Of a stretch of DNA of 64,000 nt, positions 22,852-34,276 are shown in pieces (position 1 is the stretch's first letter; each line of letters begins with the position of its first letter). The notes beneath the pieces are model-generated. The model did no database searches and was not told the origin of the DNA. It saw only the letters and a program-made list of their open reading frames with translations. Made by a program: the position numbers and the translations under genes. The stretch comes from Dryomyza anilis (lineage: Eukaryota; Arthropoda; Insecta; Diptera; Dryomyzidae). Location: contig OX638132.1 in assembly GCA_951804985.1 (NCBI GenBank), positions 23,536,617 to 23,600,616 on the forward strand, written 5' to 3'.

Positions 22852-22998
22852 TTTCTGGTTTTTTTATATTTTTTTTAAATTTAAAAATAATTTGCAAAAT
22901 AAAATATTTTATTTTATAAAAATTCGATTACTAGATTTCTAGATTTTTTCATTATTGTAGCGGACAATTTTATTCGACGCAGTCCTTAAGTGGTATGA

Positions 22999-23488
22999 GG
23001 GTCATACCACGTCTGAAATATTATTCTCGGCACAATGTCTTCCGATTTTGATGAAATTTGAACTATTTGACTTGATATTTCAGAAACTATGGGAGACTCC
23101 ATCAAAATTATTTTTTTTTTGTCGACGGGGAAAACTCTACGGTTTTAAAACAAAATTGTTTTTGATTTTTAAAATAGTGGGGCGTATGTTTTTAAGTTAA
23201 ATGAATTTTATTATTTAAATTATTATTTTTATTGGAATTTGTGATTGTAAAAATTATATAAACCATTAGTTTTATTGAAATATGTTAATTAGTTACAGAG
23301 ATATGAATAATTATCTAATATATTACTTTAATGTTTCGATTCGTATAACTTTGTTGGAGTTGAGAAAACAAAAAAAAAAAACTAAGTGCACAGTTATTCT
23401 TTACTTTTAGGTCACTATATATCCACAAAATTTCATCAAAATCAGAAGACATCGTGCCAAGATTGATATGTCTGACGTGGAATGACCC
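22999..23488. mobile_element. 490-bp MITE with about 60-bp TIRs
   Basis: 'gggtcataccacgtctga' at 22999 and 'ggcacaatgtcttccgat' near 23033 face their near complements at 23430-23488 ('atcagaagacatcgtgcc', 'tctgacgtggaatgaccc'). The interior is AT-rich and non-coding. It lies only 10 bp beyond the mariner right end. No target duplication was evident. Confidence 0.6.
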
Positions 23489-24068
23489 ATAATAAAAATA
23501 AATTATAATTTATTTCTTTTCTTTCATTGTAAAAAAAGGGAAAAACTTACTTTATTTTTGGAATCACTGCCACAAATTTATTCATTAATTACTGAGCATT
23601 TTATTGTCCCAAATTAGAATTTAAAATTTTAAGGGCTATTATAAGTTGTGATTATGAATAGAAAATGAAATAACAAATTGACAAATTTTATGAAGAGGAA
23701 AAACGTATTTTATTAATAAATCGATTTTATAAAAGTAAACAAACTATTTTTTTTATTTTTATAAGTAATACAAAAATATATGCGATACAAAAGAATTATT
23801 TTACACAAAGTATATTTTGATACTCAATATTATAACTGTCGCATATTCGTAATCATCGACTCTATTTCTACTTTTATTGCATCCACTGGGATATTTTTCT
23901 TTCAGAGTAAATTAATGATTACTATATTTAAATACATAAATTTAAAACTTAAGTCTTAAATTAAACAGTTCTATTTTACAGAACTGTTTAACATTGTAAT
24001 ATCATGGTTCGATTCAATTTTCGATGCATATTTTACGAATTTTGTATACAAAATTCCCATATACCGAT
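23489..24068. other. AT-rich spacer
   Basis: Nothing recognised. Confidence 0.4.
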
Positions 24069-24376
24069 TTTAATAATAGTTTGGCGCTACAGTCCTATAT
24101 AGAACTTCGGCCGAGCTCTCTCACCATTTTGAGCAGTGCGTGTTATATTTGTACTCAAAGTGGTGGGACCTACAGTTTATTGCCGAATCCGAACGGCGGG
24201 TGAGAGCTTTTCATAGGCAATGGTTTTCCTCTCGTAGGTTTGCCATTTACTGACGAGAGGTAGCGCGGTATAGAAAAATGTTTCTATGAAAAGTTGTTGT
24301 TAGCCCCAGTCCAGGCTTGAACCGGTGACCTTTCGGCTCGCAGTCGAACGCACTAACCACTGAGCTTCCGCGGCTA
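24069..24376 (-). mobile_element. tRNA-derived SINE, copy 2
   Basis: This matches copy 1 (9426-9738) over its full length in reverse, including the B box (complement at 24313-24323), the A box (24358-24368, first base changed) and the (ATT)n tail, seen here as AAT repeats near 24072. Two full-length copies 14.6 kb apart support a real SINE family. Confidence 0.75.
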
Positions 24377-25720
24377 CATACCGATTTTCTAGGTTGCAGA
24401 TAATTCTAGCACTAAATTCTAATCCAAATAGTTCTTTTCCCACAACAAAAACTGAGATATTGAATACGGATTAATTTAAAGGTCTATTAATTTATAATTT
24501 ACTTTGGTTTATTCTCTGAATTTAACACTTTCAATAAATATATTTTTTTAAAACTTAAACATTCTAAAGGTTTGTTTTTATGATCATTTTGGGTCATATC
24601 ATACAAATTCTCTTTATATTTAAAAAAAAAATATATTTTAAGTTGATTTTTTGAAATTTTATCATGTGGTATATTTTAATAAAAAAAAATAATGTATATT
24701 TTTTAATTTAAAGAAATATTAAATTTAACTGAATATATACTCTTTAAAAAAATACTCTAATATAAAATAACTATTAAATAAAAAAAACTACAAATGACTT
24801 AAAACTTGAATATGCAGTTTTACATATTTTGTTCAAAATATCACTTCACAGTTTATAAGTACATATATCTCTTAATCAACTAAATTTACTTAGCAACAGA
24901 TATCAGTAATCATTAATTTATTTCTGTCAAAATATTATAGTAGAGAATATTTAAAACATTTCTTTGAAAAATATGATATTAAATTACTGAAAGGGTTAAT
25001 AAATGTTAGTACGGTTAGTACGCGAAAAAATATATAAGTATTGATTGGTAAGAATTGTCGAAAAAGAATTTAATTTGAAAAAGTGTTGTCCTGTAATTAA
25101 TTGTTCAGTTGCAATTAAATATTGTGTGTTAAAAAGTTGTTCGTGATGGATATGTTCCAGAGTAGAATTGTCACTGGAAAAAATTTTCGCTAAAAAAATA
25201 TTGAAAATTCGTAATTCACATATTGCACAAGCACCTGCCCGAGTTAGAGAGAGAAGACTATAGCGATTCCAAATATTTGAGTTTCTCTGCTTTTTGTTTT
25301 AATAATAAATAAGCGAAAATAAAAGTTGCCAACTCTGCTGCATTGAGTACAAATTATTTATTTATTGATCTTATTATATCATATTTCTGGTAATCAAAAA
25401 AACTCATAATAATATTCATTCATATAATTTCCCGAATTTTTTAAATGAATTATCACAACAAAGTAAAATAACTGCAAATTATAGTAAAATTAAAGGCATA
25501 TGTAGTAATTGATCTACACAATTCAGGATGTATTAATAAAGATAAAATATAGGATTTTAATACAAACCCAATAAACACCCAGTTTCAAGCTTGGTTCAGG
25601 TTTCAAATATTAGATTTTAAATGAATGTAAAAAATAAAAATAATCAAAATAACATTTATTGTTATACCAAATAAATGAAGTCTGATACATTTTAAATCAA
25701 AAAGGCTTACTTTATCGACT
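24377..25720. other. AT-rich region without recognised gene
   Basis: No supported exon or element; short frames lack motifs. Confidence 0.4.
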
Positions 25721-25728
25721 CATTTAAG
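25721..25728. repeat. Left 8-bp target duplication of foldback element
   Basis: CATTTAAG, repeated exactly at 27290-27297. Confidence 0.8.
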
Positions 25729-27289
25729 CAGGGGTTGGGAACGGAACGAACGAAAAGCAAAAGTTCCGAGCGCAAACGTTTCAATCGGAACTTTTGCTCA
25801 AAAGTTCCGGCTCAAAAGTTCCGCTCGGAACTTTTGCATACAAAAAACGTTTGAATCGTTCCGACAAAGAACGTTCCGATGAAGAACGATTGATTCGTTC
25901 CGTTTAAAAGTTCCAATGTGTATGGATTCACATCTAGGTGTGTCGTTGGCATTTTTTTTGGGTGAATCGCTTCCTGTGGGCCTAATTACGGATCCTGGTG
26001 CGTCATTGGAACTTTTTTCGGTAAATCTGTTCCTGTGGGCCTAGATACGCATACTGGTGCGTCATTGGAACCTTTTTGGGTGAATCTGTTCCTGTGGGCC
26101 TAGATACGCATCCTGGTGCGTCATTGGAACTTTTTAGGGTGAATCGCTTCCTGTGGGCCTAGATACGGATCCTGGTGCGTCATTGGAACTTTTTTGGGTG
26201 AATCGCTTCCTGTGGGTCTAGATACGCATCCAGGTGCGTCATTGGAACTTTTTCAGGTGAATCGCTTCCTGTGGGCCTAGATACGGATCCTGGTGCGTCA
26301 TTGGAACTTTTTTGGGTGAATATCTTCCTGTGGGCCTAGATACGCATCCAGGTGCGTCATCGGAACTTTTTCAGGTGAATCGCTTCCTGTGGGCCTAGAT
26401 ACGGATCCTGGTGCGTCATTGGAACTTTTTTGGGTGAATCTCTTCCTGTGGGCCTAGATACGCATCCAGGTGCGCCATTGGAACTTTTTTTAGGTTAATC
26501 TGTTCTGTTGGGCCAGATACCTATCCTGGTGTTCAATGGTCAAAATTAGTTCCCCGTTAGCGTATCTAGCCCCACAGGAACAGATTCACCCAAAAAGTTC
26601 AAATGACGCACCAGGATGCTTATCTAGGCCCATAGGAAGCGATTCACCTGAAAAAGTTCCAATGACGCACCAGGATCCGTATCTAGGCCCACAGGAAGCG
26701 ATTCACCCAAAAAAGTTTCAATGACGCATCAGGATCCGTATCTAGGCCCACAGGAAGCGATTCACACTAAAAAGTTCCAATGACGCACCAGGATCCGTAT
26801 CTAGGCCCACAGGAAGCGATTCACCGTAAAAAGTTCCAATGACGCACCAGGATCCGTATCTAGGCCCACAGGAAGCGATTCACACTAAAAAGTTCCAATG
26901 ACGCACCAGGATCCGTATCTAGGCCCACAGGAAGCGATTCACCGTAAAAAGTTCCAATGACGCACCAGGATCCGTATCTAGGCCCACAGGAAGCGATTCA
27001 CCCGAAAAAGTTCCAATGACGCACCAGGATGCGAATCTAGGCCCACAGGAACAGATTCAACCAAAAAAGTTCCAATGACGCACCAGTTTCCGTGCCTATG
27101 GCGATAGGAACGATTCAAACGTTTTTTATATGCAAAAGTTCCGATCGGAACTTTTGAGCCGGAACTTTTGAGCAAAAGTTCCGACTGAAACGTTTGCGCT
27201 CGGAACTTTTGCTTTTCGTTCGTTCCGGAACGGAACAATATCGGAACGATTGCCAAACGTTCTTTTCATAGTTCCGGTTTCTACCCCTG
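25729..27289. mobile_element. hAT-like foldback element built of 59-bp tandem repeats
   Basis: The ends CAGGGG and CCCCTG are flanked by a perfect 8-bp duplication CATTTAAG (25721-25728, 27290-27297). Both arms begin with palindrome-rich words such as AAAAGTTCCG and CGGAACTTTTG, then continue into about ten 59-bp units per arm (for example 'ggtgcgtcattggaac' at 25997, 26056, 26115, 26174, 26233, 26292, 26351, 26410, 26469). The second arm carries the same units inverted ('gacgcacc' at 26605, 26664, 26723 and on). The centre is near 26535. It encodes no transposase. Structure resembles Drosophila foldback (FB) elements; the 8-bp duplication and CA...TG ends point to hAT machinery. Confidence 0.8.
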
Positions 27290-27297
27290 CATTTAAG
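27290..27297. repeat. Right 8-bp target duplication of foldback element
   Basis: CATTTAAG, identical to 25721-25728. Confidence 0.8.
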
Positions 27298-27426
27298 ATT
27301 TAAAATATAACGTATTTGCATTTTTGAATAATGCAAATTGCCGAAAACGTTATAAGTGGAACCTCTTTGTGGCAAATGTTTTGGTGGTGTGGCAAATGTC
27401 TCCAATTCACTAGTTTCTACTATGTA

Positions 27427-27449
27427 AAAAAAAAAAAAAAAAAAAAAAA
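27427..27449 (+). repeat. Poly-A run
   Basis: An uninterrupted run of A after 'ctatgtaa'. It could be a retroposon tail, but no element was recognised upstream. Confidence 0.6.
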
Positions 27450-27650
27450 TTTTGAAATTTTAAAAAATTGTCAAATGATATTTTTTAAAATGGAGGAAGA
27501 AAATAAAACTTGAATAGAGCAGACGTATTTTTACTTTCTGCTGATTTTGATAATTGTTTTTTTTTTTAAATTTACGGAGAACGAAGAGATTAGATTGTGC
27601 ATCTAACTAAGAGTGCATCTAACTAATTAAAAGCGCTGGTAGTTTGTTGG

Positions 27651-27725
27651 AAGTGCAGTGCGTTGAAGTTACAGTGCGTGGAAGTGCAGTGCGTTGAAGG
27701 TGCAGTGCGTCGAAAGTGCAAATTC
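27651..27725 (+). repeat. Short minisatellite of GTGCAGTGCGTTGAA-like units
   Basis: Four to five imperfect units of about 16-18 bp containing 'cagtgcgttgaag'. Confidence 0.55.
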
Positions 27726-28239
27726 TTCAAAATCATGCATTTGCACTAACGCATCTAAAATCCAGCAGTTTTCCGTGCACATCTTGTTGCGTTCACGAAT
27801 TCTATGACGTCATCAAATTGTTGCAAATAATATAGCGGAAGTTGGAAGTTCTCATTTTTAATAATTCGCATTGCACGTATACCGCCACTAAACGCAGATA
27901 ATTTTCATTATTGACCACGAGCACGTGACGTCACCAAATCAAACATAAGTCTAGGTGAAATTATCGCACACCACCACTACATCAGCCCTATGTAGGCAGC
28001 GGATTTTCATGCAGTTATCATCATGGACGTGACTTCTTCATCAATTAATTTGCTAATATTTGTATTATAAATTATTTGTTTTTTATTCTCTTGACTTAAT
28101 TACATTTTTTTTTTTTAAATACTATTTGATATTTAATGTAACGTAATGTAACTTAATTAGTATATAAAATTTAGCAAAGTATTTAGTTTAGTTTCTTTAA
28201 ATATAAATTATAATTTATTAATCCATATTTCTACAATCT

Positions 28240-29083
28240 TTTTGAACAAAATGAAATTTTCGCATTGGCAATTTTTTCATTGAGCGCTCAACGGACATAA
28301 ATGGACGATGCTATTTAAATTTTATAGATGCGGACATCCTTAAATGGATCAAAATAAGTAAGTTTTCTCTTTGTTTCTAAATTATGTTTTATTGTGCAAA
28401 ATAAAACAACCTAAGAATGGATAAGTAAATTTTAGTCATTACAATAAAATGATATTTAACTAATACCAGTGTGAATTGACACCATTTTTTTTGTCTTTGC
28501 TATTTTTTTTCCGTTAAATTAAATTTTTCCTAATCATAAACTTCAATTTTGCTTAACTTAATCGTAAATTTTAATTTTCTAAATCAATATTTTACTTTAA
28601 TATATTAATAAATATTTAATTTAATTATGTAAATATCTAAATCTATATATAATTTACTAAGTTTGTTCAATTTGTCATTAATGTTTAGTTTATTATTTAA
28701 ATAATTATGAATTGTTCATGTATTAAATGAAAATTGAAACGAAATTAGAAATGAGTGACTAAATTTATTTTTAGAGGAGGAGGGAACTAAACAAAATGAA
28801 GACAGGTTAGCACAGATATTTTTTATGGTATCACATTAGGGGTTATTGCGTATATGGTCAAGCAATAACCATGGTCAGACTTGTCTGAATGGGGTGGGCT
28901 AGGACCAGGGGTATCTAATAACATCAAGATACCTCATGACAGAATGACAGTGTGAAAGTTTTGATTGGTTTTTGTGTAGTTAATGTTTAAGAAAATGAAT
29001 TGAAAAACAGATAAATTTGCTTATGAACCTGTTCAAGAACCCATCCTTAGCCGGGACTAAATTGAACTTGCAGGCTCGTAACA
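28240..29083 (+). repeat. Unknown dispersed repeat F, copy 1
   Basis: It shares ordered words with 38960-39755: 'gagcgctcaa..ggac', 'gcggacatcctt', 'atggatcaaaa', 'ccatggtcaga', 'atgaacctgttcaa', 'cccatccttagccggga' and 'attgaact'. Both copies end in GTAACA, which is LTR-like, but no TG start was located. Non-coding as far as can be seen. Confidence 0.5.
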
Positions 29084-30224
29084 TCTTTTCTGAATTAAAC
29101 TGAGACACTCAGGACGCTATTGTTAGAACCTCAGTATTAGCTGGGAACATTTTAAAATTTTATAGAAAATCTCTCAAATAATGTTAGTTTATTTTCCATA
29201 CAAAAACCACTATATCAATTCAGTAAAAACAAACTCATTTGCGTTTGGACGTAGATCAAATACATATGTATTTATTTTAAAGACCTTTTTAGTTATTTTT
29301 AATGCCGCAGTTTTTGGTGTAAGTTTTAACTACCTCAGACAAAATTGTTGACAAGTTCGAGTCAGTGTAGAAATATTTTTTCGATATATTTCAAAACGAC
29401 GCAGTTTGTTTCACATGATATCAGTTTTATGAAAGTACCCAAAATATGTCGTGAAAATGCTAAAATTCTTCAAAATTTGACAACCTGCTGTATACTTCCG
29501 AAAATATTCCACTTTTCTGTATTTTGCGCAATTTTGAAAAAAAAAAACGATACATTATGTCTCGGCAATAATTTGGATGACAATAAATAAGGCTTTTATA
29601 TAAAGAGAAATGCCTCAATTGCTTTGAAAAATCTTCCTTAAATGCTGGTTGCTTTAATATCAATTACTTGAAGTGTAGAAGTGGCTCTCAAGTAAATATT
29701 TTACCGCATTCGGGACCATAGTACATAAACCGTTTTGATAAGTAGCTAAAATCATCTTATCCAGAATTTTTGTTCATTTCACTTTACAATTTTTCAAATT
29801 AAAATCAGCCAGCAGCAGCAACTGCAAGCAACCATGACCATCATCATCAGCATCTTCCGAAAACCTCATCAGAATTGAGCTGTTGGCAAAACTGCCGCTA
29901 ACCCTATAAAAATAAAATACAAATTGCGTACTTTGTGAATTTTTCATTTATTTCTTTTTATTTCTCAATTTGAAATATATATATTTTTTTACTTTTAAAT
30001 TTTTCCATATGTTTTAGCTTTTTAAATTTTATTTTTTGAGTTTTTCTCTTTTGGGTTTTGTTTTTTATCCAGTTTTTGTGTATTTGATTATTTTTTCCTG
30101 CTTACTTTTATCATGAATTTTTGTTTGATTTTTTACGTTTTACATTTTTTTCTTGTTCTGCTTTTGTATTTTTTCACTTTAATTTTTTTTATCTTTACCA
30201 CTTTACCATGTTGAAAGTTCTCAT
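29084..30224. other. AT-rich region, no supported gene
   Basis: A small CAG-rich patch lies near 29808-29840. A low-complexity T-rich stretch covers 29940-30200. No exon is supported. Confidence 0.35.
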
Positions 30225-30419
30225 TTACCATGGCAAACACATTAAAATGTTTTTCAACACTTTTTCAGCACGTTTGCTTTGGACATCCTTATGTAATTTT
30301 GTTTCTACATTTTTACTAAACTTGGCAATTTTTTTTTTGTTCACAAAACTTTTATTCCTTGCAACTTCTTCTATTGCCGCTACCTTATGCATTGTTCCTT
30401 GCACCTTAATTCGGGCCAT
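30225..30419 (-). CDS. Small lysine-rich ORF, uncertain
   Basis: A 64-codon minus-strand frame with ATG at 30417-30419, very basic (many Lys), no recognisable domain, signal or membrane segment. It lies 31 bp beyond the stop of the candidate exon at 30451-30650, on the same strand, so it would be in that gene's 3' untranslated region if the exon is real. It may be chance. Confidence 0.15.
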   Translation of the reverse strand: MARIKVQGTMHKVAAIEEVARNKSFVNKKKIAKFSKNVETKLHKDVQSKRAEKVLKNILMCLPW

Positions 30420-30450
30420 CAGCGCTCTTGGCTGAAATTAATGACGGCGT

Positions 30451-30650
30451 TTAATGAATCCTAAGTTGCTGCATTTGTTGCTGCTTTTGTTGCAATTTCA
30501 GTTGCAGTTTATAGCCTTCTTGCTCCCAGCGCCTTACGCCGTCCTGTGCCTGTCCATCGCATAAATTATGTGGTAGTGGAAAAGAATCATGAGAACGCGG
30601 TTTAAAAATCCAACGAATTATACGGTTTGTTTTGTACGCTTGTTCGTGGC
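30451..30650 (-). CDS. Candidate terminal coding exon of a host gene (unknown protein)
   Basis: Read on the minus strand, a frame of about 65 codons runs from a possible splice acceptor CCTCTAG (AG at 30651-30652) to a TAA at 30451-30453. The peptide contains TNRIIRWIFKPRSHDSFPLP, then CDGQAQDGVRRWEQEG and a Gln-rich end (LKLQQKQQQMQQL). It has no ATG of its own, is GC-richer than its surroundings, and does not look like any transposon protein I know. I do not recognise the gene. The acceptor polypyrimidine tract is weak and no partner exon was found, so the call is tentative. Confidence 0.35.
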
Positions 30651-30743
30651 CTAGAGGTTATGCACATCGTTACGTTTTCTGCTACATATTTAGTGCATTA
30701 TATTACATTTTATTTACAATTCTATTTTTCTTTTAATTTTTGT

Positions 30744-30815
30744 ACCCTACACTGAAATTGAAATATTTTATTCAATTTGGACATCAGTTTGTAACACCCA
30801 GAAGGCAATACATCC
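30744..30815 (+). mobile_element. Family B 5' fragment
   Basis: 'accctacactgaa' and 'gtttgtaacacccagaagg' match the beginning of family B; the rest is missing. Confidence 0.5.
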
Positions 30816-30829
30816 ACTATTAAAAATCC

Positions 30830-30996
30830 ACTTTCAATGTTTTGACCTCTTTACTACAACTACGTCTTGTTTGTGTTTTGTTTTGACACTACTTGTGCTT
30901 TGTTGTTGTGAGCAACATATTCAATAGTTTTGCATGCATAGAATTGGCGAAAAAAAATAAATGTTTTGATATAAAATGAATGTCTTGAATCTGAAA
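30830..30996 (+). mobile_element. Family E (hAT-like) right-part fragment
   Basis: 'tgttttgttttgacactact', 'ttgttgtgagcaacata' and 'tgaatgtcttgaa' match the last 180 bp of the complete family E element at 50474-51280. Confidence 0.45.
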
Positions 30997-32001
30997 TACA
31001 AATTTTTAAGCATAATATTGCATAATATAACATTATATATTATATATTTTATATATATTTTCCCGGATAAAAAACATGAAGGTACACAAAACGAGACTCC
31101 CTTTTTTTGTTGTTTTATTTTTTTTGTAGAACACACTAGGCGTAACTGAGAATACAAACTGGTAGGGAAATATGAGGCAGCAGTAGAACATAGTAGAAGA
31201 TTAGGGTGGAAAGAAATATGAATTTATTGTGTAGGCGTTGAAATCATCATAATTATTTGCAGCATCAGCAATTTTTTTACATTTCTCTAAAATACAATTG
31301 ACGTAGCAATCGGACGCAAATGCTCCGCAATGCTAAAAATACCTGCAAACACACACAAAAAAAGAACATTGTTTGTCAGCGATTTAAAGTATAAAAATTT
31401 CAACAATAAAATCAATTCTGTACAAATTTTATGACACAATTTTATCTATGTCAAAAAATGTCACTGCTCAATCAAACCCTTCCAAAATGTTTCAAAGCTG
31501 CCTGCCTATGTGTTGCCTTTAATTGGGACGAGTAGACAGGTGGCAGAAGCAAATTCACAAATTACGCAATAAACTCTAACTTTGATTTGCATTACTTATG
31601 AAATTTGAAATACACGTCAATGCATGCCTGATAACTTCAAAAGAAGTCAATATTTTGGGGATTTTAAACCAAAACTATTAGTATTTCATAGATTGAATTT
31701 TTTAAACCTATGGTAAGTTATGCAACATACATTTCACTTCACTCAAATAAACATTTTCCCTACGAACAGGAACCCGGTTAAAATTAAAAAAATATATTTT
31801 TTTTTTCATTTTGTTCAAAAATTTCATAATTTTGTTCTGCGTGCGATGCAATATACACAGAAAAAAAAATATTGAACATAAATATAGCAACTAAAATTAA
31901 TTGAAAACTATGGTAAATGCTATTAATATAATTATTTGGTTAAACGAATTATTTAATCAAATCCCTAATGGGTTTTTGTGTATGATGTGGGTTGGTGTAT
32001 A
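30997..32001. other. Unassigned AT-rich region
   Basis: Nothing recognised. Confidence 0.4.
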
Positions 32002-32040
32002 TCTATATATAAAACTCTTGGTCCGTCTGTCAGTCTGTCG

Positions 32041-32082
<42 letters not shown>

Positions 32083-33051
32083 TCCAGCATCACGTCTAAA
32101 CCGCTGAACCGATTTAACTGAAATTTTGCCACAGGATACTAAGGAGTCCGGAGGGTGTCATAGGCTATATATGGGCGGGATTGGACAAAGGGGCGTGGTA
32201 CCTCCCATACAACCTAAACTTTCAAAACGACATAACTCAGCACATACACAATCTAAAAAGATGAAACGAAAAAGTAAAATTCACCACACTAAAACTCACC
32301 ACACTAAAAATTCACCATACTAAAACTCACCACACCAAAAATCACCACACTAAAACTCACCACACCAAAATTCACCACACTAAAACTCACCACACTAAAA
32401 ATTTGCCACACTAAAACTCACCACACTAAAACTCACCATACTTAAAACTCACCACACCGAAACTCACCACACTAAAACTCACCACACTTAAACTCACCGC
32501 ACTAAAACTCACCACAATAAAACTCACCACACTAAAACTCACCACACTAAAACTCACTACACTAAAAATTCACCACACTAAACCTCACCACACTAAAACT
32601 CACCATACCAAGACTCACCACACTAAAACACACCACACTAAAACTCAACACTCACCACACTATAACTCACCATACTAAAAATTCACCACACCGAAACTCA
32701 CCACACTAAAACTTCTACTGGGAAAACTCTACGAGGAAGAATTCAACCGGGAAGAGTTCTACCGGGAAGAATTCTACAGTAAAGCGTTCTATGGGGAAGA
32801 ATTTTACGGCAAAGATTTCTACTGGGAAGAATTCTACGGCGAAATATTCTACTGTCTGAATTGTCTTTGAGAAAAGTTGTTTTGGCGGAGAATTATTATT
32901 TGGTTACTACATTTATAAAACTAATAAAAACTTCCACAGCGAAGCACGGGCCCCTGATATAAAAAATTATAATATTTTTTTTTATATTAATAAAATCGCT
33001 TTATATCTATGAATTCAAATCTTGGCACGAGTCGTGCACGGGTCCAGCTAG
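32002..33051 (+). mobile_element. Non-autonomous Helitron, copy 1, with 15-bp minisatellites
   Basis: The 5' end is TCTATATATAAAACTCTTGG after an A; the 3' end is CTAG followed by T, preceded by the hairpin GCACG-AGT-CGTGC (33025-33037). These TC/CTRR ends, the 3' hairpin and A/T insertion are the hallmarks of Helitrons. Inside are a GTCT tract (32025-32080), a 15-bp array of CACCACACTAAAACT-like units (about 32278-32712) and a second 15-bp array around GAAGAATTCTACCGG (about 32715-32860). No Rep/helicase is encoded. A related copy lies at 55613-56579. Confidence 0.75.
32278..32712 (+). repeat. 15-bp minisatellite in Helitron copy 1
   Basis: About 28 imperfect units close to CACCACACTAAAACT, some with extra A or AT. 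Confidence 0.75.
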
Positions 33052-34276
33052 TGTGTATATATAGCATACACACCAACCGACTTCGCAAACTACACAGTTT
33101 TAAAGACACTACACTTTTACAGATTTTACACAGTTTTACAGCAACTGCACAGTTTGACAGCCATTAAATAGTTTTACTGATATTATTGTACCTATATTAT
33201 TTGACATTCATTCGATAAACGCATTCTCTGCTGTTCGGTGATATACGTGAGTATATCATGAATTTAATATTCCTCTCTCTTATTTGTGTGTTTGTAATTT
33301 TATTTCACAACATATAGCTCTATTGATGACATGTGAACGTAGTTCAAACATCGAACAACAAAAGACTAAGTAAAGTAATTAAAATACAAAGAAAAGAAAA
33401 ATAAATTTGTATAAAATAAATAATACTGGTATAAGTAAAATAAGAAATATATAAAATAAAGTACAAAGAAAAAATATAATTATTCTTCATAGGTGTGTTC
33501 ATTTCTTTTAATGTTTTTTTTAATTAATTTATTAGTTAATATGTTTAAATATTTAATCAATACAATTAAAATTGTTCCGCCTGTGAGCGAATATTCCCAC
33601 CAATGTAAGCGAATACATACACCAGTGTAAGCGAATACATACACCACCGACGCGCCGCGGCAACAACTGTTGCCAGCAAATGCGATTGCTAATAGCAGGC
33701 TAATGCAATTAATAATTTAGTCGGTGAAGTTTCAGCAGAAATTTAATTGTATTGATGTATCTCTTTCATTATATTTACGAATTTTTCTTTCTGTGTAGAA
33801 ACTACAAAAAAAAGCAATATCATTTAAGATAGAATGTATTTTATCAAAAATCCTATCATTTGCGATTAATCGAAAATGATAATTTGATTGTATAAATTAT
33901 ATCGGATCGACATAGTTCAGTTTGCTACGGTTTTCATATTGAAAGAAACTCCTAAATTTTAGAAATATTTGAATATGGTATATTTTTGATATTCAATTTC
34001 ATATAATTAGCGATTGAAATTTCTGTTGTAAATTCATAAAACACAGCTGTATATAACAAATATAGCCAACATGTTCATTACAAACATTATCATTATAATT
34101 AACTTCATCTCCAGGATTTGCAGCAATAGACGGCATATCTTTTGGAAGAGTTTCTATGTTGCATTTACATTTAATTTATTTAAACTTTTGAACTAGGTTA
34201 ATTTGAAAATTAATTGCAACTACAGATCGTGCATGTGTTTGTGTCTGGGTGTGTTTATGTCTATTCACATTTGTAT
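33052..34276. other. Unassigned region with short repeats
   Basis: Words like 'acacagttttaca' recur at 33100-33180, and a 24-bp unit around 'gtaagcgaatacataca' is tandemly repeated near 33600-33645. An 18-codon hydrophobic frame starts at 33258 but is unsupported. No gene. Confidence 0.4.

Larger units (their letters stand above)
20993..22986 (+). mobile_element. D37E-type Tc1/mariner element with nested family B insert
   Basis: TIRs of about 32 bp begin AGG(T/A)CTGCGTCGAATAAA (20993 onward; complement ending 22986), with TA duplications at 20991-20992 and 22987-22988. The transposase relic is on the plus strand. A 720-bp family B element (21058-21775) sits between the left TIR and the transposase; without it the length would be about 1.28 kb, normal for mariner-type elements. 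Confidence 0.75.

Noticed and set aside
26978..27405. Minus-strand ORFs of 92 and 96 codons
   Set aside because: They run through the 59-bp repeats of the foldback element and have no protein motifs.
33258..33317. Short hydrophobic ORF (starts MNLIFLSLICVF) as a secreted peptide or signal exon
   Set aside because: Only 19 codons in AT-rich DNA, with no homology or splice partner visible.
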